A DNA stretch of 64,000 nucleotides, taken from NCBI GenBank assembly GCA_963840725.1, contig CAWIZY010000016.1, positions 1-64,000 on the forward strand, given 5' to 3'. Under the pieces are notes generated by a model, which did no database searches, was not told where the DNA came from, and worked only from the letters and a program-made list of their open reading frames with translations. The stretch is from CAVWDU01 sp963840725 (GTDB lineage Bacteria > Pseudomonadota > Gammaproteobacteria > Pseudomonadales > Halieaceae). Shown here in pieces: positions 27,570 through 35,805 of the stretch. Position 1 is the stretch's first letter; every line of letters begins with the position of its first letter. The translations under genes and the position numbers were made by a program.

Positions 27570-28112
27570 CTACTGCCCCGGCCAGGCAACGAGGACAGCC
27601 AATCCCTGGGCGACACCTGCACTGCCCAGGCGAACTGCACTGCCATCAACCTGAGCCCGCACTTCGAACACTGCAGCCCGGTACGCACGGCTGCTCGAAA
27701 CACTTGACTGCTCAAGCCGCAGGGGCAAACGACCCAACAGCAGCGGCCCTTTTCTTACCACCCGGTAATCAGATGTCACCCCACGAGGCAGCCAATCGTC
27801 CGGTTCCGCTGGCACAGGCAAGACGCCACCGCAGTCAGCGCTGTCGCTGTTACTCGGGCTGCACAGTGACTCCCCAACCTGGGTAGACAAGGAGAAATTA
27901 GCTGGCGCCCCCACTATATTGGCCACGATGGACTCAGCGTGCTGCAACGCCTGCTCCTTGAATTGGTCGTTCCCCGCCAGGTGAAAGGCCAGCGCGGTGG
28001 AACGCATGGCACCCCCAGCTATGGCAGCCAGCAATAGCAGAAAAACCATCGCCAGCGCGAGCACCATCCCCTTGTTAACACCTCGATCGGACCCCATCGA
28101 TTGTTGTCGCAT
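27570..28112 (-). CDS. pilX: Minor pilin PilX, second copy
   Basis: 180-residue paralogue of the first PilX: leader ending G15-M16 (VNKGMVLALAMVFLLLL), the conserved AFHLAGNDQFKEQALQHAE segment and a similar C-terminal VDGSAVRLGSAGVAQG. It ends two bases before the second pilY1 start and begins 12 bases after pilW. The frame is intact even though its pilY1 partner is broken. Confidence 0.85.
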   Translation of the reverse strand: MRQQSMGSDRGVNKGMVLALAMVFLLLLAAIAGGAMRSTALAFHLAGNDQFKEQALQHAESIVANIVGAPANFSLSTQVGESLCSPSNSDSADCGGVLPVPAEPDDWLPRGVTSDYRVVRKGPLLLGRLPLRLEQSSVSSSRAYRAAVFEVRAQVDGSAVRLGSAGVAQGLAVLVAWPGQ

Positions 28113-28124
28113 GGCTTTTCTCCC

Positions 28125-29195
28125 TCAGGTTGCGGCGCTGTAGCGCCGATTTCGCAGTGTCACTGTGGTGGTCAAGACCCGGCGATAGAACCCATCCAGG
28201 CGCGCCTCTACGTGGCGGTTACCGAGCCGGTAACTGCGTGTGTCCCGATAGCCAGCTAGCGGCGCGACACTGCGCAGCAATAGATGAACACGCGCCGTCA
28301 CTGCCCCCTCCAGCTCTGCGCCAGTGGGTGCCGCAGTAAACCGATCGGGAATGCCGTTGCCATCGAGGTCCAGGCCAAAATCGATCTGCATATCCTCGAC
28401 CCCTTCAACCAGGCAATCAGTCCCCATGCGATTGGCCGACAACTGCTCTACACACAAGCTTGGTATGCCGTCGCCGGCTCGCGTGGAATACGCCCGTATG
28501 TAGAAGATTCGTGCATAGAACGGCCAGTATTCGACCCCACTACCCATCGAACGGTCGGCAGCAGGGAAGTTCTCACCGGGGCCGATATAGACCCATTCCC
28601 GTTGTCCAGTCTGCCGGACCACCCGCAAGTACCATTGGGTTTGTTCGGCTGCTCGCAGCGGCGCTCTGAACGCACCATCGCTCAGACTGGGTTCAGTAGC
28701 ACTGCGCTTCAGCGAGACGATATCGGTCCCGGGACGCACTTCCAAAGCGCTCAGGCACTGCCACTGCGCGCCCGAGACACTGGTCAAGGAGCCCTCAAAA
28801 TCGTCAATAAAGTCTATCGCCCGGTCGGTATCCAGCGCCCAGGCCTCATCGCCGCAGTCGCCACCCGGGGGCGCTGCGAAGAGCTCAATATCATCAGCGA
28901 TGGCAGCGAAAAATCCGGCCTGGGAAAGCTCCCTGCGCAGCAGGTTTTGTGCATAGGCGCCGTTTTCCTGCATACCGATATACTCGTGGTGAAATACCTC
29001 GCTGCGCCGGCTGTCCAGGTATACGCTCACCATCCCCAGCGATAACAGCGCACCAAGGCCCAGGGCGACCACCAGTTCCAACAGCGACAGTCCATTGCAG
29101 CTGCGACAAGCCGGCGCAGGCGCTGAACCTGCCACGGCACTGGCTGGCCCTCTCGAGGCCAGGCAACGGGTCCCTGACGCTAACCGCGCGGACAT
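28125..29195 (-). CDS. pilW: Minor pilin PilW, second copy
   Basis: 356-residue paralogue of PilW with a long leader and site G35-L36 (CNGLSLLELVVALG), Glu40 at +5. It shares with copy 1 the blocks VEDMQIDFG, LLLRSVAPL and GFYRRVLTTTV. The start overlaps the end of fimT by 16 bases, leaving no room for pilV. Its Ala/Pro/Cys-rich leader is unusually long for a class III signal. Confidence 0.85.
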   Translation of the reverse strand: MSARLASGTRCLASRGPASAVAGSAPAPACRSCNGLSLLELVVALGLGALLSLGMVSVYLDSRRSEVFHHEYIGMQENGAYAQNLLRRELSQAGFFAAIADDIELFAAPPGGDCGDEAWALDTDRAIDFIDDFEGSLTSVSGAQWQCLSALEVRPGTDIVSLKRSATEPSLSDGAFRAPLRAAEQTQWYLRVVRQTGQREWVYIGPGENFPAADRSMGSGVEYWPFYARIFYIRAYSTRAGDGIPSLCVEQLSANRMGTDCLVEGVEDMQIDFGLDLDGNGIPDRFTAAPTGAELEGAVTARVHLLLRSVAPLAGYRDTRSYRLGNRHVEARLDGFYRRVLTTTVTLRNRRYSAAT

Positions 29196-29752
29196 ATGCC
29201 CCAGGCCCTGGCCAATCGCGGGCGACCGACCCGGTTCAGAACGACGCTGCGAGAGTCCAGCCCGGTCCCGGGCGGCGCGCAGACCATCAGCGTCATATTG
29301 CGGCGCGATGACCCATCGGGCAGGTAGGTGATCAGCTCGGTAAGATCCCGATCACCCGCCCGATTAGTTACCGTATAATGGCGCGGAAGCCGCTGGAAGC
29401 GACGGATTAACTGGTCACGGCCGGGGTCAAAACTGGCATCGCGGTCGCGGTTGGCAAAGACCATCCACCCACCGGCATAGTTGCCCGAGCATGCGATGGC
29501 GACCGGCACTGTTGTCGCCGATGACCCGGCCGGACAGAGACTCACCGGCAGGTTGCGCTGCACTGCCTCACTGCGTGCGAGTTTGACGGCATCGAGCAAA
29601 CGAGAAGCCTCCTGCCGAATCTGCGTGGCGTGCAACAAGGTGCTCATGGTGGGCACACCCAGCGTGAGCAGCAGCGACACTATCAGCATCACCGCCAGCA
29701 GTTCGACCAGCGTAAATCCGGCCGGAGACCTTGTTCCGGGCATCCTGTCCAC
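29180..29752 (-). CDS. fimT: Minor pilin FimT/FimU (GspH type), cluster 2
   Basis: 190-residue paralogue with site G12-F13 (SPAGFTLVELLAVM) and Glu17 at +5, then the GspH-type domain with Cys-containing SLCPAGSS and GGWMVFANRDRD. First gene of the second, reduced operon. The 42-bp repeat lies about 100 bp upstream. In Pseudomonas both fimT and fimU exist; either name could apply. Confidence 0.84.
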   Translation of the reverse strand: MDRMPGTRSPAGFTLVELLAVMLIVSLLLTLGVPTMSTLLHATQIRQEASRLLDAVKLARSEAVQRNLPVSLCPAGSSATTVPVAIACSGNYAGGWMVFANRDRDASFDPGRDQLIRRFQRLPRHYTVTNRAGDRDLTELITYLPDGSSRRNMTLMVCAPPGTGLDSRSVVLNRVGRPRLARAWGICPRG

Positions 29753-29854
29753 AACCTACCTCCGTGTTGGAAGCAGCATAGTTCCGGTGCCACGCAATAC
29801 CAGCATGTGGGCGAATCTGAAGAGATGTGAACATATAAAGCTGACAGAATGACA

Positions 29855-29896
29855 GCCTGGCAGGTTGTTGATTTTCTATCTGCGTGGCCACTGCCA
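29855..29896. repeat. 42-bp direct repeat, copy 2
   Basis: Identical to 17941-17982 and in the same orientation, in the 263-bp gap between ispH and the second fimT. The immediately adjoining bases differ from copy 1 on both sides, so the unit is sharply bounded. Confidence 0.85.
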
Positions 29897-30015
29897 TGGC
29901 CGACAGTCAGCCCCGGGGACGGGCCGGTTGCCCACAGCAGTCGCCTGCAGGCGCGATGCTTCTGGCAATCTCAGGACGTTTGCAATGTATGCAATAAAAG
30001 CCGGGGCCGCATCAC

Positions 30016-30969
30016 TCAGGTCACTTCGGTCGCCTGAATACGCAGTTCCCTCGGCAAGGAGAAGGTGACATCCTCCGGGCGGCCCTCGACCTCCACCGGG
30101 GCACCCGCACCCAGGCTGCAGAGGCGCTCTATCACCTCCTGCACCAGCACCTCCGGCGCCGAGGCTCCGGCGGTAACGCCGATCTGTCGCTTGCCCTTGA
30201 GCCAGGCGGGATCAATATCCGCTGCCCGATCCAGCAAATACGCCTCCGTGCCCAGTCGCTCCGACAACTCACGCAATCGATTGGAGTTGGAGCTGTTGGG
30301 CGAACCCACAACGAGTAGCAGGTCGGTCTCGACTGCAAGCTGCTTGACGGCGTCCTGTCGATTCTGGGTGGCGTAGCAGATATCGTCTTTGCGCGGACCG
30401 GTAATGGCGGGAAAGCGCTTTCTCAAGGCGTCGATCACGCGGGCGGTATCATCCATCGACAGGGTGGTCTGAGTCACATAAGACAGATTGTCAGGGTTCT
30501 TTACCACCAGATCAGCCACCTGGGTCTCGTCTTCGACCAGATAAATAGCACCGCCAGCGTGCGCATCATACTGACCCATGGTTCCCTCTACTTCCGGGTG
30601 TCCCGCATGACCGATAAGCAGACACTCCCGCCCTTCGCTACTGTAGCTGGCAACTTCCATGTGCACCTTTGTCACCAGGGGGCAGGTGGCATCGAAGACC
30701 CTCAGGCCACGTCGTGTTGCCTCGTTGCGCACCGCCTGCGACACGCCGTGCGCACTGAATATCACAATGGAGTCATCGGGCACTTCTTGCAGTTCGTCCA
30801 CGAAAACGGCGCCGCGCTCGCGCAAATCATCGACCACATATTTATTGTGTACCACTTCGTGGCGCACATAAATCGGAGCACCAAAAACTTCCAGCGCCCG
30901 ATCAACTATCGCAATAGCCCGATCGACGCCGGCGCAGAAACCTCGTGGGTTGGCTAGTTTGATTTCCAT
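30016..30969 (-). CDS. ispH: 4-Hydroxy-3-methylbut-2-enyl diphosphate reductase
   Basis: Last step of the MEP isoprenoid pathway, an iron-sulfur reductase. It carries the three cluster-binding Cys: Cys12 in NPRGFCAGV, one in FDATCPLV and one in DDICYATQNR. The start is ATG 30969, which has GAGGT seven bases upstream; a GTG two codons earlier is too near that site. It follows fkpB in the conserved ileS-lspA-fkpB-ispH series. Confidence 0.96.
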   Translation of the reverse strand: MEIKLANPRGFCAGVDRAIAIVDRALEVFGAPIYVRHEVVHNKYVVDDLRERGAVFVDELQEVPDDSIVIFSAHGVSQAVRNEATRRGLRVFDATCPLVTKVHMEVASYSSEGRECLLIGHAGHPEVEGTMGQYDAHAGGAIYLVEDETQVADLVVKNPDNLSYVTQTTLSMDDTARVIDALRKRFPAITGPRKDDICYATQNRQDAVKQLAVETDLLLVVGSPNSSNSNRLRELSERLGTEAYLLDRAADIDPAWLKGKRQIGVTAGASAPEVLVQEVIERLCSLGAGAPVEVEGRPEDVTFSLPRELRIQATEVT

Positions 30970-30984
30970 CTTCACTACCTCAAT

Positions 30985-31440
30985 TCAGTGCAGTTCGACC
31001 GGCTCTACCCGATGAATCAAAGCGTCAAACAGCAGTGTACGGCCGGCCAGTGGGTGATTGAAGTCCACGACAACTCGCTGCTCGTCAAACTCTCTAATAA
31101 CGCCAGCCACTTCACCGCCCGCCGCATCGGCAAAATAATGCACCAGACCCGCTTCCAGTTCCGCACCTTCTTCGAACTGTCGCCGCGGAATCTGTTGGAC
31201 ATTATTATCGTTTGGTTCCCCAAAAGCATCATCCGGGGCAACACTGAACACCTGTCGATCACCCGCCACCATTCCGAACAATAGCCGCTCAAAGCCAGGC
31301 GGCAACTTGCCGTCACCCACCACAAAACTAACAGTCTCCCCACCAAAATTCGAGTCCACCTCGGAGCCGTCCTCCAGACTCAGTGAGAAGTTGAGAAACA
31401 CCCGTGTGCCCTCACCAACAGCGATCATGGCATCGCTCAT
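30985..31440 (-). CDS. fkpB: FKBP-type peptidyl-prolyl isomerase, SlpA/FkpB type
   Basis: 151-residue SlyD-like FKBP with an inserted IF domain (LPPGFERLLFGM, FGEPNDNNVQQIPRRQF). It is thought to catalyse proline isomerisation and act as a chaperone in the cytoplasm. Its ATG overlaps the lspA stop as ATGA, so it is translationally coupled. Gene order lspA-fkpB-ispH is the same as in E. coli and Pseudomonas. Confidence 0.93.
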   Translation of the reverse strand: MSDAMIAVGEGTRVFLNFSLSLEDGSEVDSNFGGETVSFVVGDGKLPPGFERLLFGMVAGDRQVFSVAPDDAFGEPNDNNVQQIPRRQFEEGAELEAGLVHYFADAAGGEVAGVIREFDEQRVVVDFNHPLAGRTLLFDALIHRVEPVELH

Positions 31441-31970
31441 ACTGCAGGCTCCTCTGCCTTCTGGTCCCGCCGGTCACCGAGAAAAAAACTGTCCAGCAAC
31501 AGACAGGCCGCCCCCACTGTGATAGCGGAATCAGCCACATTGAATGCGGGGAAAAAATAGCGGCTATCCCAGTGAACCGATATAAAGTCGATGACCCAGC
31601 CCAGGGTGACTCTGTCCCAGACGTTGCCGATAGCACCCCCCAGAATCAAACCCAGCCCCAGGGCCAGCAACCAGTTCCCCCGGGGCAGGCGATAAAGCCA
31701 AACCACCAGCACTGCACTGATCACAACCGCGACACCGGTAAAAAAATACCGCTGCCAGCCGGCGGCATCGCTGAGAAAGCTGAAGGCGGCGCCGGTATTG
31801 TGCTGCAGTGTCAGGTTAAACCATGACAGCACTTCCACCGGCCGCCCGTACTCCAATGCGCTGCTCGCCAGGCCCTTGGTATACTGATCCACGGCCAAGA
31901 CCACCACCGCTAAAGCATACCAGGGCCAGGCGCCCACACCGTTAGCGGGGGGAGACTCAGGCGAACTCAC
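31437..31970 (-). CDS. lspA: Lipoprotein signal peptidase
   Basis: Inner-membrane aspartyl protease that removes lipoprotein signal peptides after lipidation. Four hydrophobic segments; the catalytic aspartates are D128 (WVIDFISVH) and D147 (FNVADSAI). I start at GTG 31970, with GGAGAG just upstream, giving 177 residues. The frame is open to 32171, but that part is the shadow of ileS. It overlaps the ileS end by 14 bases. Confidence 0.94.
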   Translation of the reverse strand: MSSPESPPANGVGAWPWYALAVVVLAVDQYTKGLASSALEYGRPVEVLSWFNLTLQHNTGAAFSFLSDAAGWQRYFFTGVAVVISAVLVVWLYRLPRGNWLLALGLGLILGGAIGNVWDRVTLGWVIDFISVHWDSRYFFPAFNVADSAITVGAACLLLDSFFLGDRRDQKAEEPAV

Positions 31971-34761
31971 GAGACTCTCCAGCACCGTCAATATTCTCCA
32001 CGCAGCGCAGGCAAAGCGTCGGATGCGCAGTGATCTCACCCACTTCAGGCCGACGATGCCAGCAGCGCTCACATTTTTCATCCGGGGAGACGGACACCAG
32101 GAGCTTGAGGTCCGCCAATTCGCTAGTCGCCGCGGCTGCCGGCGCAGCGGCCAGGGGTTGCAGCTGCGCATCCGAGGTAATCAGCACGAACCGCAATTCG
32201 TCACCCAGGGCGGTCAATTGCGCCAATAACGCTGGCGCACAGTACAGGGTTACCTTCGCATCCAGGGAACCCCGCAGTACGCCCGCTGCCCGTTGATTCT
32301 CCATTTCGCCGTTGACCGCAGTGCGCACCGCCATCATGGATTCCCAGAAGTCACGGCCCAGGGGCTCATCGTCGGCCAGGGTCGCAAGACCCGTGTACCA
32401 CTGCTCCAGAAAGACCGAATCAGCCCTCTCACCGGGCAGGTTTTCCCAGATTTCTTCGGCCGTAAAACTCAGAATTGGTGCGATCCAGCGGACCAGCGCC
32501 TCGGCAATATGATAAAGCGCGGTCTGCGCTGACCGCCGGGCGGTGCTATCAGCCTGTGTGGTGTACTGTCGATCCTTGATCACATCGAGATAAAAACCGC
32601 CAAGATCCTGAGCGCAAAAGTTATGCAGCCGCTGATAGATCAAATGAAACTGATACTGGTCGTAATAGTCGATGATTTCCGACTGCAACAGCGCTGCGCG
32701 ATCAATAGCCCAACGATCGAGTGACAACATCTGCTCCGCCGGCAACAGATCGTCCTCGGGCTCAAAGCCGTTAAGATTAGACAACAGGAACCTGGCAGTG
32801 TTGCGGATTCTGCGATAGGAGTCCGCCGTGCGCTTGAAGATTTCTTCGCTGACGGTCAACTCCGCTCGGTAGTCGGTCGCTGCAACCCACAGCCGCAGGA
32901 CATCAGAGCCCAGATCGTTGATAACCGTCTTCGGCGCGATCACGTTGCCCTGTGATTTCGACATCTTGTAGCCATCGGGATCAACCGTGAATCCATGCGT
33001 CAGCACGCTGCGATAGGGGGGTTCGCCAAAGGCACCCAGGGCGGTCAGTAGAGAGGATTGGAACCAGCCCCGGTGTTGATCTGAGCCCTCCAGATAAAGG
33101 TCTGCCGGAAAGCGCAGACCCTCACGCTGGCGCAGCACGCAGGCATGGCTGACACCCGAATCGAACCAGACATCCAGTGTGTCGGTCACTTTTTCGTAGT
33201 CCGCTGCGGCGTCACCTAGCAGGCTCTCGGGGTCGAGATCAAACCAGGCCTGGATGCCACTTTGCTCGATCAACTCGGCCGCTGCTTCGATCAACTGCGG
33301 CGTATCGGGATGCAGTGCTGCCGTCTCGCGATGGATGAACAGAGCGATCGGAACCCCCCAGGTACGCTGCCGGGAAATACACCAGTCGGGTCGGTCAACC
33401 AGCATGCCCTCTATTCGCGCCCGCCCCCACTCCGGCGTCCATTGCACCTGATCCACAGCCGCCTGCGCCGCCGGCAGTAGTCCATTTTGCTGCATGCTGA
33501 TAAACCACTGGGGTGTAGCCCGGAAAATAATCGGGGATTTGTGCCGCCAACAGTGCGGGTAGGAGTGCTCATATTGTTCGTCGAATAACAGCGCACCGCG
33601 GGTTGCCAACAGCGCGATGATCGCCTCGTTCGCTTTGAGCACATGCTGGCCGGCAAAGTGTTCGGTCTCAGGCAGATAGACACCATTGCCGGCGACCGGA
33701 TTGTAGACTTCCAGGCCATACTTTTTGCCGACTACAAAGTCATCCTGACCGTGGGCTGGTGCAGTATGGACCGCTCCGGTGCCCGCATCTGTAGTGACAT
33801 GGTCACCCAAGATCACCGGCACCTGCCGATCGAGGAACGGGTGCTGCAGCAACTGGTGCTCCAGTGCTTCACCGCGGCAGCTCCCCAATACGTCAACGGC
33901 AGTGAGACCTATCCGCTCGGCAAACTTCTCCGCCAGATCAGCGGCAACCAGTAACGCCTGCTCATGGCCGCGGATCAGCTGGTATTCCAGGTCGGGGTTG
34001 AGGCTCACCGCCATGCTCGCCGGGAGTGTCCAGGGCGTGGTGGTCCAGATTGGGATAGCGACTGGACCACTGAAGTCGCTGCCGCAGGCGGCGAGGATCG
34101 CCCCGGGGTCCACTGCGTTGTAGGCGACATCAATCGCGGGAGAGCGCTTGTCCTGATATTCCACCTCGGCCTCGGCGAGTGCCGAGCCGCAGTCCATGCA
34201 CCAGTGCACCGGCTTAAAGCCCTTGTGCAAATGGCCGTTAGCGATAATCTGCCCCAGAGTGCGGACAATATTCGCCTCGAATCCAAAATCCATGGTCAGA
34301 TAGGGGTTTTGCCAGTCCCCGAAGACGCCCATGCGGATGAACTCGCTGCGCTGGCCATCGACCTGCCGGGCGGCGTATTCACGGCACTTCTGGCGGAACT
34401 CGGCGGCACTCACCTTGACGCCGGGCTTACCGACTTTTTTCTCGACGTTGAGCTCGATCGGTAATCCGTGGCAATCCCAACCTGGCACGTAAGGCGCATC
34501 AAACCCGTCCAGTGTTCTGGCCTTGATAATAATGTCCTTGAGAATCTTGTTGACCGCATGACCCAGGTGCAGCTCACCATTGGCGTAAGGGGGCCCATCG
34601 TGCAGGATAAACTGCGGACGCCCCGCACCGGCAGCCCGGATTTTCTGGTAAAGCCCGGTTTCCTGCCAGTGTTTCAGACGCTGGGGTTCCCGTTGAGCCA
34701 GGCTTGCCTTCATGGGAAAGGCGGTCTTGGGCAGATTCAGCGTGTGCTTGTAGTCACTCAT
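31957..34761 (-). CDS. ileS: Isoleucyl-tRNA synthetase
   Basis: Class I aminoacyl-tRNA synthetase charging tRNA-Ile. HIGH motif as HLGH (65-68), KMSKS loop present (YKMSKSQGN), CP1 editing domain between them, and a C-terminal zinc site with four Cys (CERCW...CLRC). At 934 residues it is the normal bacterial type 1 length. It lies 21 bp after ribF and overlaps lspA, forming a ribF-ileS-lspA-fkpB-ispH series. Confidence 0.97.
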   Translation of the reverse strand: MSDYKHTLNLPKTAFPMKASLAQREPQRLKHWQETGLYQKIRAAGAGRPQFILHDGPPYANGELHLGHAVNKILKDIIIKARTLDGFDAPYVPGWDCHGLPIELNVEKKVGKPGVKVSAAEFRQKCREYAARQVDGQRSEFIRMGVFGDWQNPYLTMDFGFEANIVRTLGQIIANGHLHKGFKPVHWCMDCGSALAEAEVEYQDKRSPAIDVAYNAVDPGAILAACGSDFSGPVAIPIWTTTPWTLPASMAVSLNPDLEYQLIRGHEQALLVAADLAEKFAERIGLTAVDVLGSCRGEALEHQLLQHPFLDRQVPVILGDHVTTDAGTGAVHTAPAHGQDDFVVGKKYGLEVYNPVAGNGVYLPETEHFAGQHVLKANEAIIALLATRGALLFDEQYEHSYPHCWRHKSPIIFRATPQWFISMQQNGLLPAAQAAVDQVQWTPEWGRARIEGMLVDRPDWCISRQRTWGVPIALFIHRETAALHPDTPQLIEAAAELIEQSGIQAWFDLDPESLLGDAAADYEKVTDTLDVWFDSGVSHACVLRQREGLRFPADLYLEGSDQHRGWFQSSLLTALGAFGEPPYRSVLTHGFTVDPDGYKMSKSQGNVIAPKTVINDLGSDVLRLWVAATDYRAELTVSEEIFKRTADSYRRIRNTARFLLSNLNGFEPEDDLLPAEQMLSLDRWAIDRAALLQSEIIDYYDQYQFHLIYQRLHNFCAQDLGGFYLDVIKDRQYTTQADSTARRSAQTALYHIAEALVRWIAPILSFTAEEIWENLPGERADSVFLEQWYTGLATLADDEPLGRDFWESMMAVRTAVNGEMENQRAAGVLRGSLDAKVTLYCAPALLAQLTALGDELRFVLITSDAQLQPLAAAPAAAATSELADLKLLVSVSPDEKCERCWHRRPEVGEITAHPTLCLRCVENIDGAGESREFA

Positions 34762-34782
34762 AAATTACTCATCAAATACCGC

Positions 34783-35715
34783 TCAGTGTCGCGCAAACCA
34801 GGCGCGCGTCTGTTGTATGTCCCTGGCGATGTTCTCACGCAGATCATCGAGCCCGGAAAACTTTTTCTCATCGCGCAACTTGTGCCTGAAGGTCACCTCG
34901 ATAACCCGCCCGTACAGCCGCACATCTCGGTCCAGCAGGTGAACCTCCAGGTTGGCCTCGATGCTGTCCTCCACCGTCGGTCGCGTGCCAACATTGGCAA
35001 CACCGACAACCTGTTCAAGCCCCGCGCCACTGACCTCGACGGCATAAACCCCGGAGAGCGGCGGACGCAATCGCTGCAGCTTGAGATTGGCCGTCGGTGT
35101 GCCGATGGTTTGGCCCAGTTGTTTGCCATAAACCACCTTGCCTGACATGCTATATGGCCGACCCAACAGCTTTTGGGCCAGGCCGAAGTCAGCGGCCGCC
35201 AGCGCCTCCCGAATGCGCGTGCTGCTCACTCTCTCACCGTCGACTAATTCCGTCTCGGTGGCTGCCGCCTCGAACCCGTAGCGTATGCCCTGCTGTTTCA
35301 CCAGGGCCAGGTCCCCCTCCCGATCGTTGCCGAAGCGGAAGTCGTCGCCCAGCACCACATAACGCGCATTCAGCCCATCGACAAAGATCCGCTCAATAAA
35401 GTGCTCTGCCGACATGCACTGCATCTGATCGGTGAAGCGCAGTCTCAGCACCCGGTCTACGCCGAGCTGTTGCAGAGCCAGCAATTTCTCGCGGAAGCTC
35501 ATAAGACGAGCGGGTGCGTCCAGAGGGGAGAAATACTCCCGGGGCAATGGCTCGAAAACGATGACCACCGCCGGCAATGACCGCTCGGCAGCCCGAGCGA
35601 GCAGCTGCTTTATTACCGCCTGGTGACCCCGATGTACGCCATCGAAGGCACCTATCGTGGCCACACAACCGCGGTGACGGGGCCGCAAATTGTAAAGGCC
35701 GCGAATCAACTCCAT
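34783..35715 (-). CDS. ribF: Bifunctional riboflavin kinase / FAD synthetase
   Basis: Makes FMN and then FAD. The N-terminal FMN adenylyltransferase domain has GAFDGVHRGHQ (HxGH-like) and the C-terminal riboflavin kinase domain has the PTAN motif (GTPTANLKL). 310 residues is typical. It lies between murJ and ileS, the conserved murJ-ribF-ileS order. Confidence 0.95.
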   Translation of the reverse strand: MELIRGLYNLRPRHRGCVATIGAFDGVHRGHQAVIKQLLARAAERSLPAVVIVFEPLPREYFSPLDAPARLMSFREKLLALQQLGVDRVLRLRFTDQMQCMSAEHFIERIFVDGLNARYVVLGDDFRFGNDREGDLALVKQQGIRYGFEAAATETELVDGERVSSTRIREALAAADFGLAQKLLGRPYSMSGKVVYGKQLGQTIGTPTANLKLQRLRPPLSGVYAVEVSGAGLEQVVGVANVGTRPTVEDSIEANLEVHLLDRDVRLYGRVIEVTFRHKLRDEKKFSGLDDLRENIARDIQQTRAWFARH

Positions 35716-35805
35716 AAAAAGCGGGAACGCCCATTCAGACCAAACGCCAAATTATAACGAATTAGACTGGCTGCGGGAACGAAGAAAATGCTCGAACTGC
35801 GGCAA

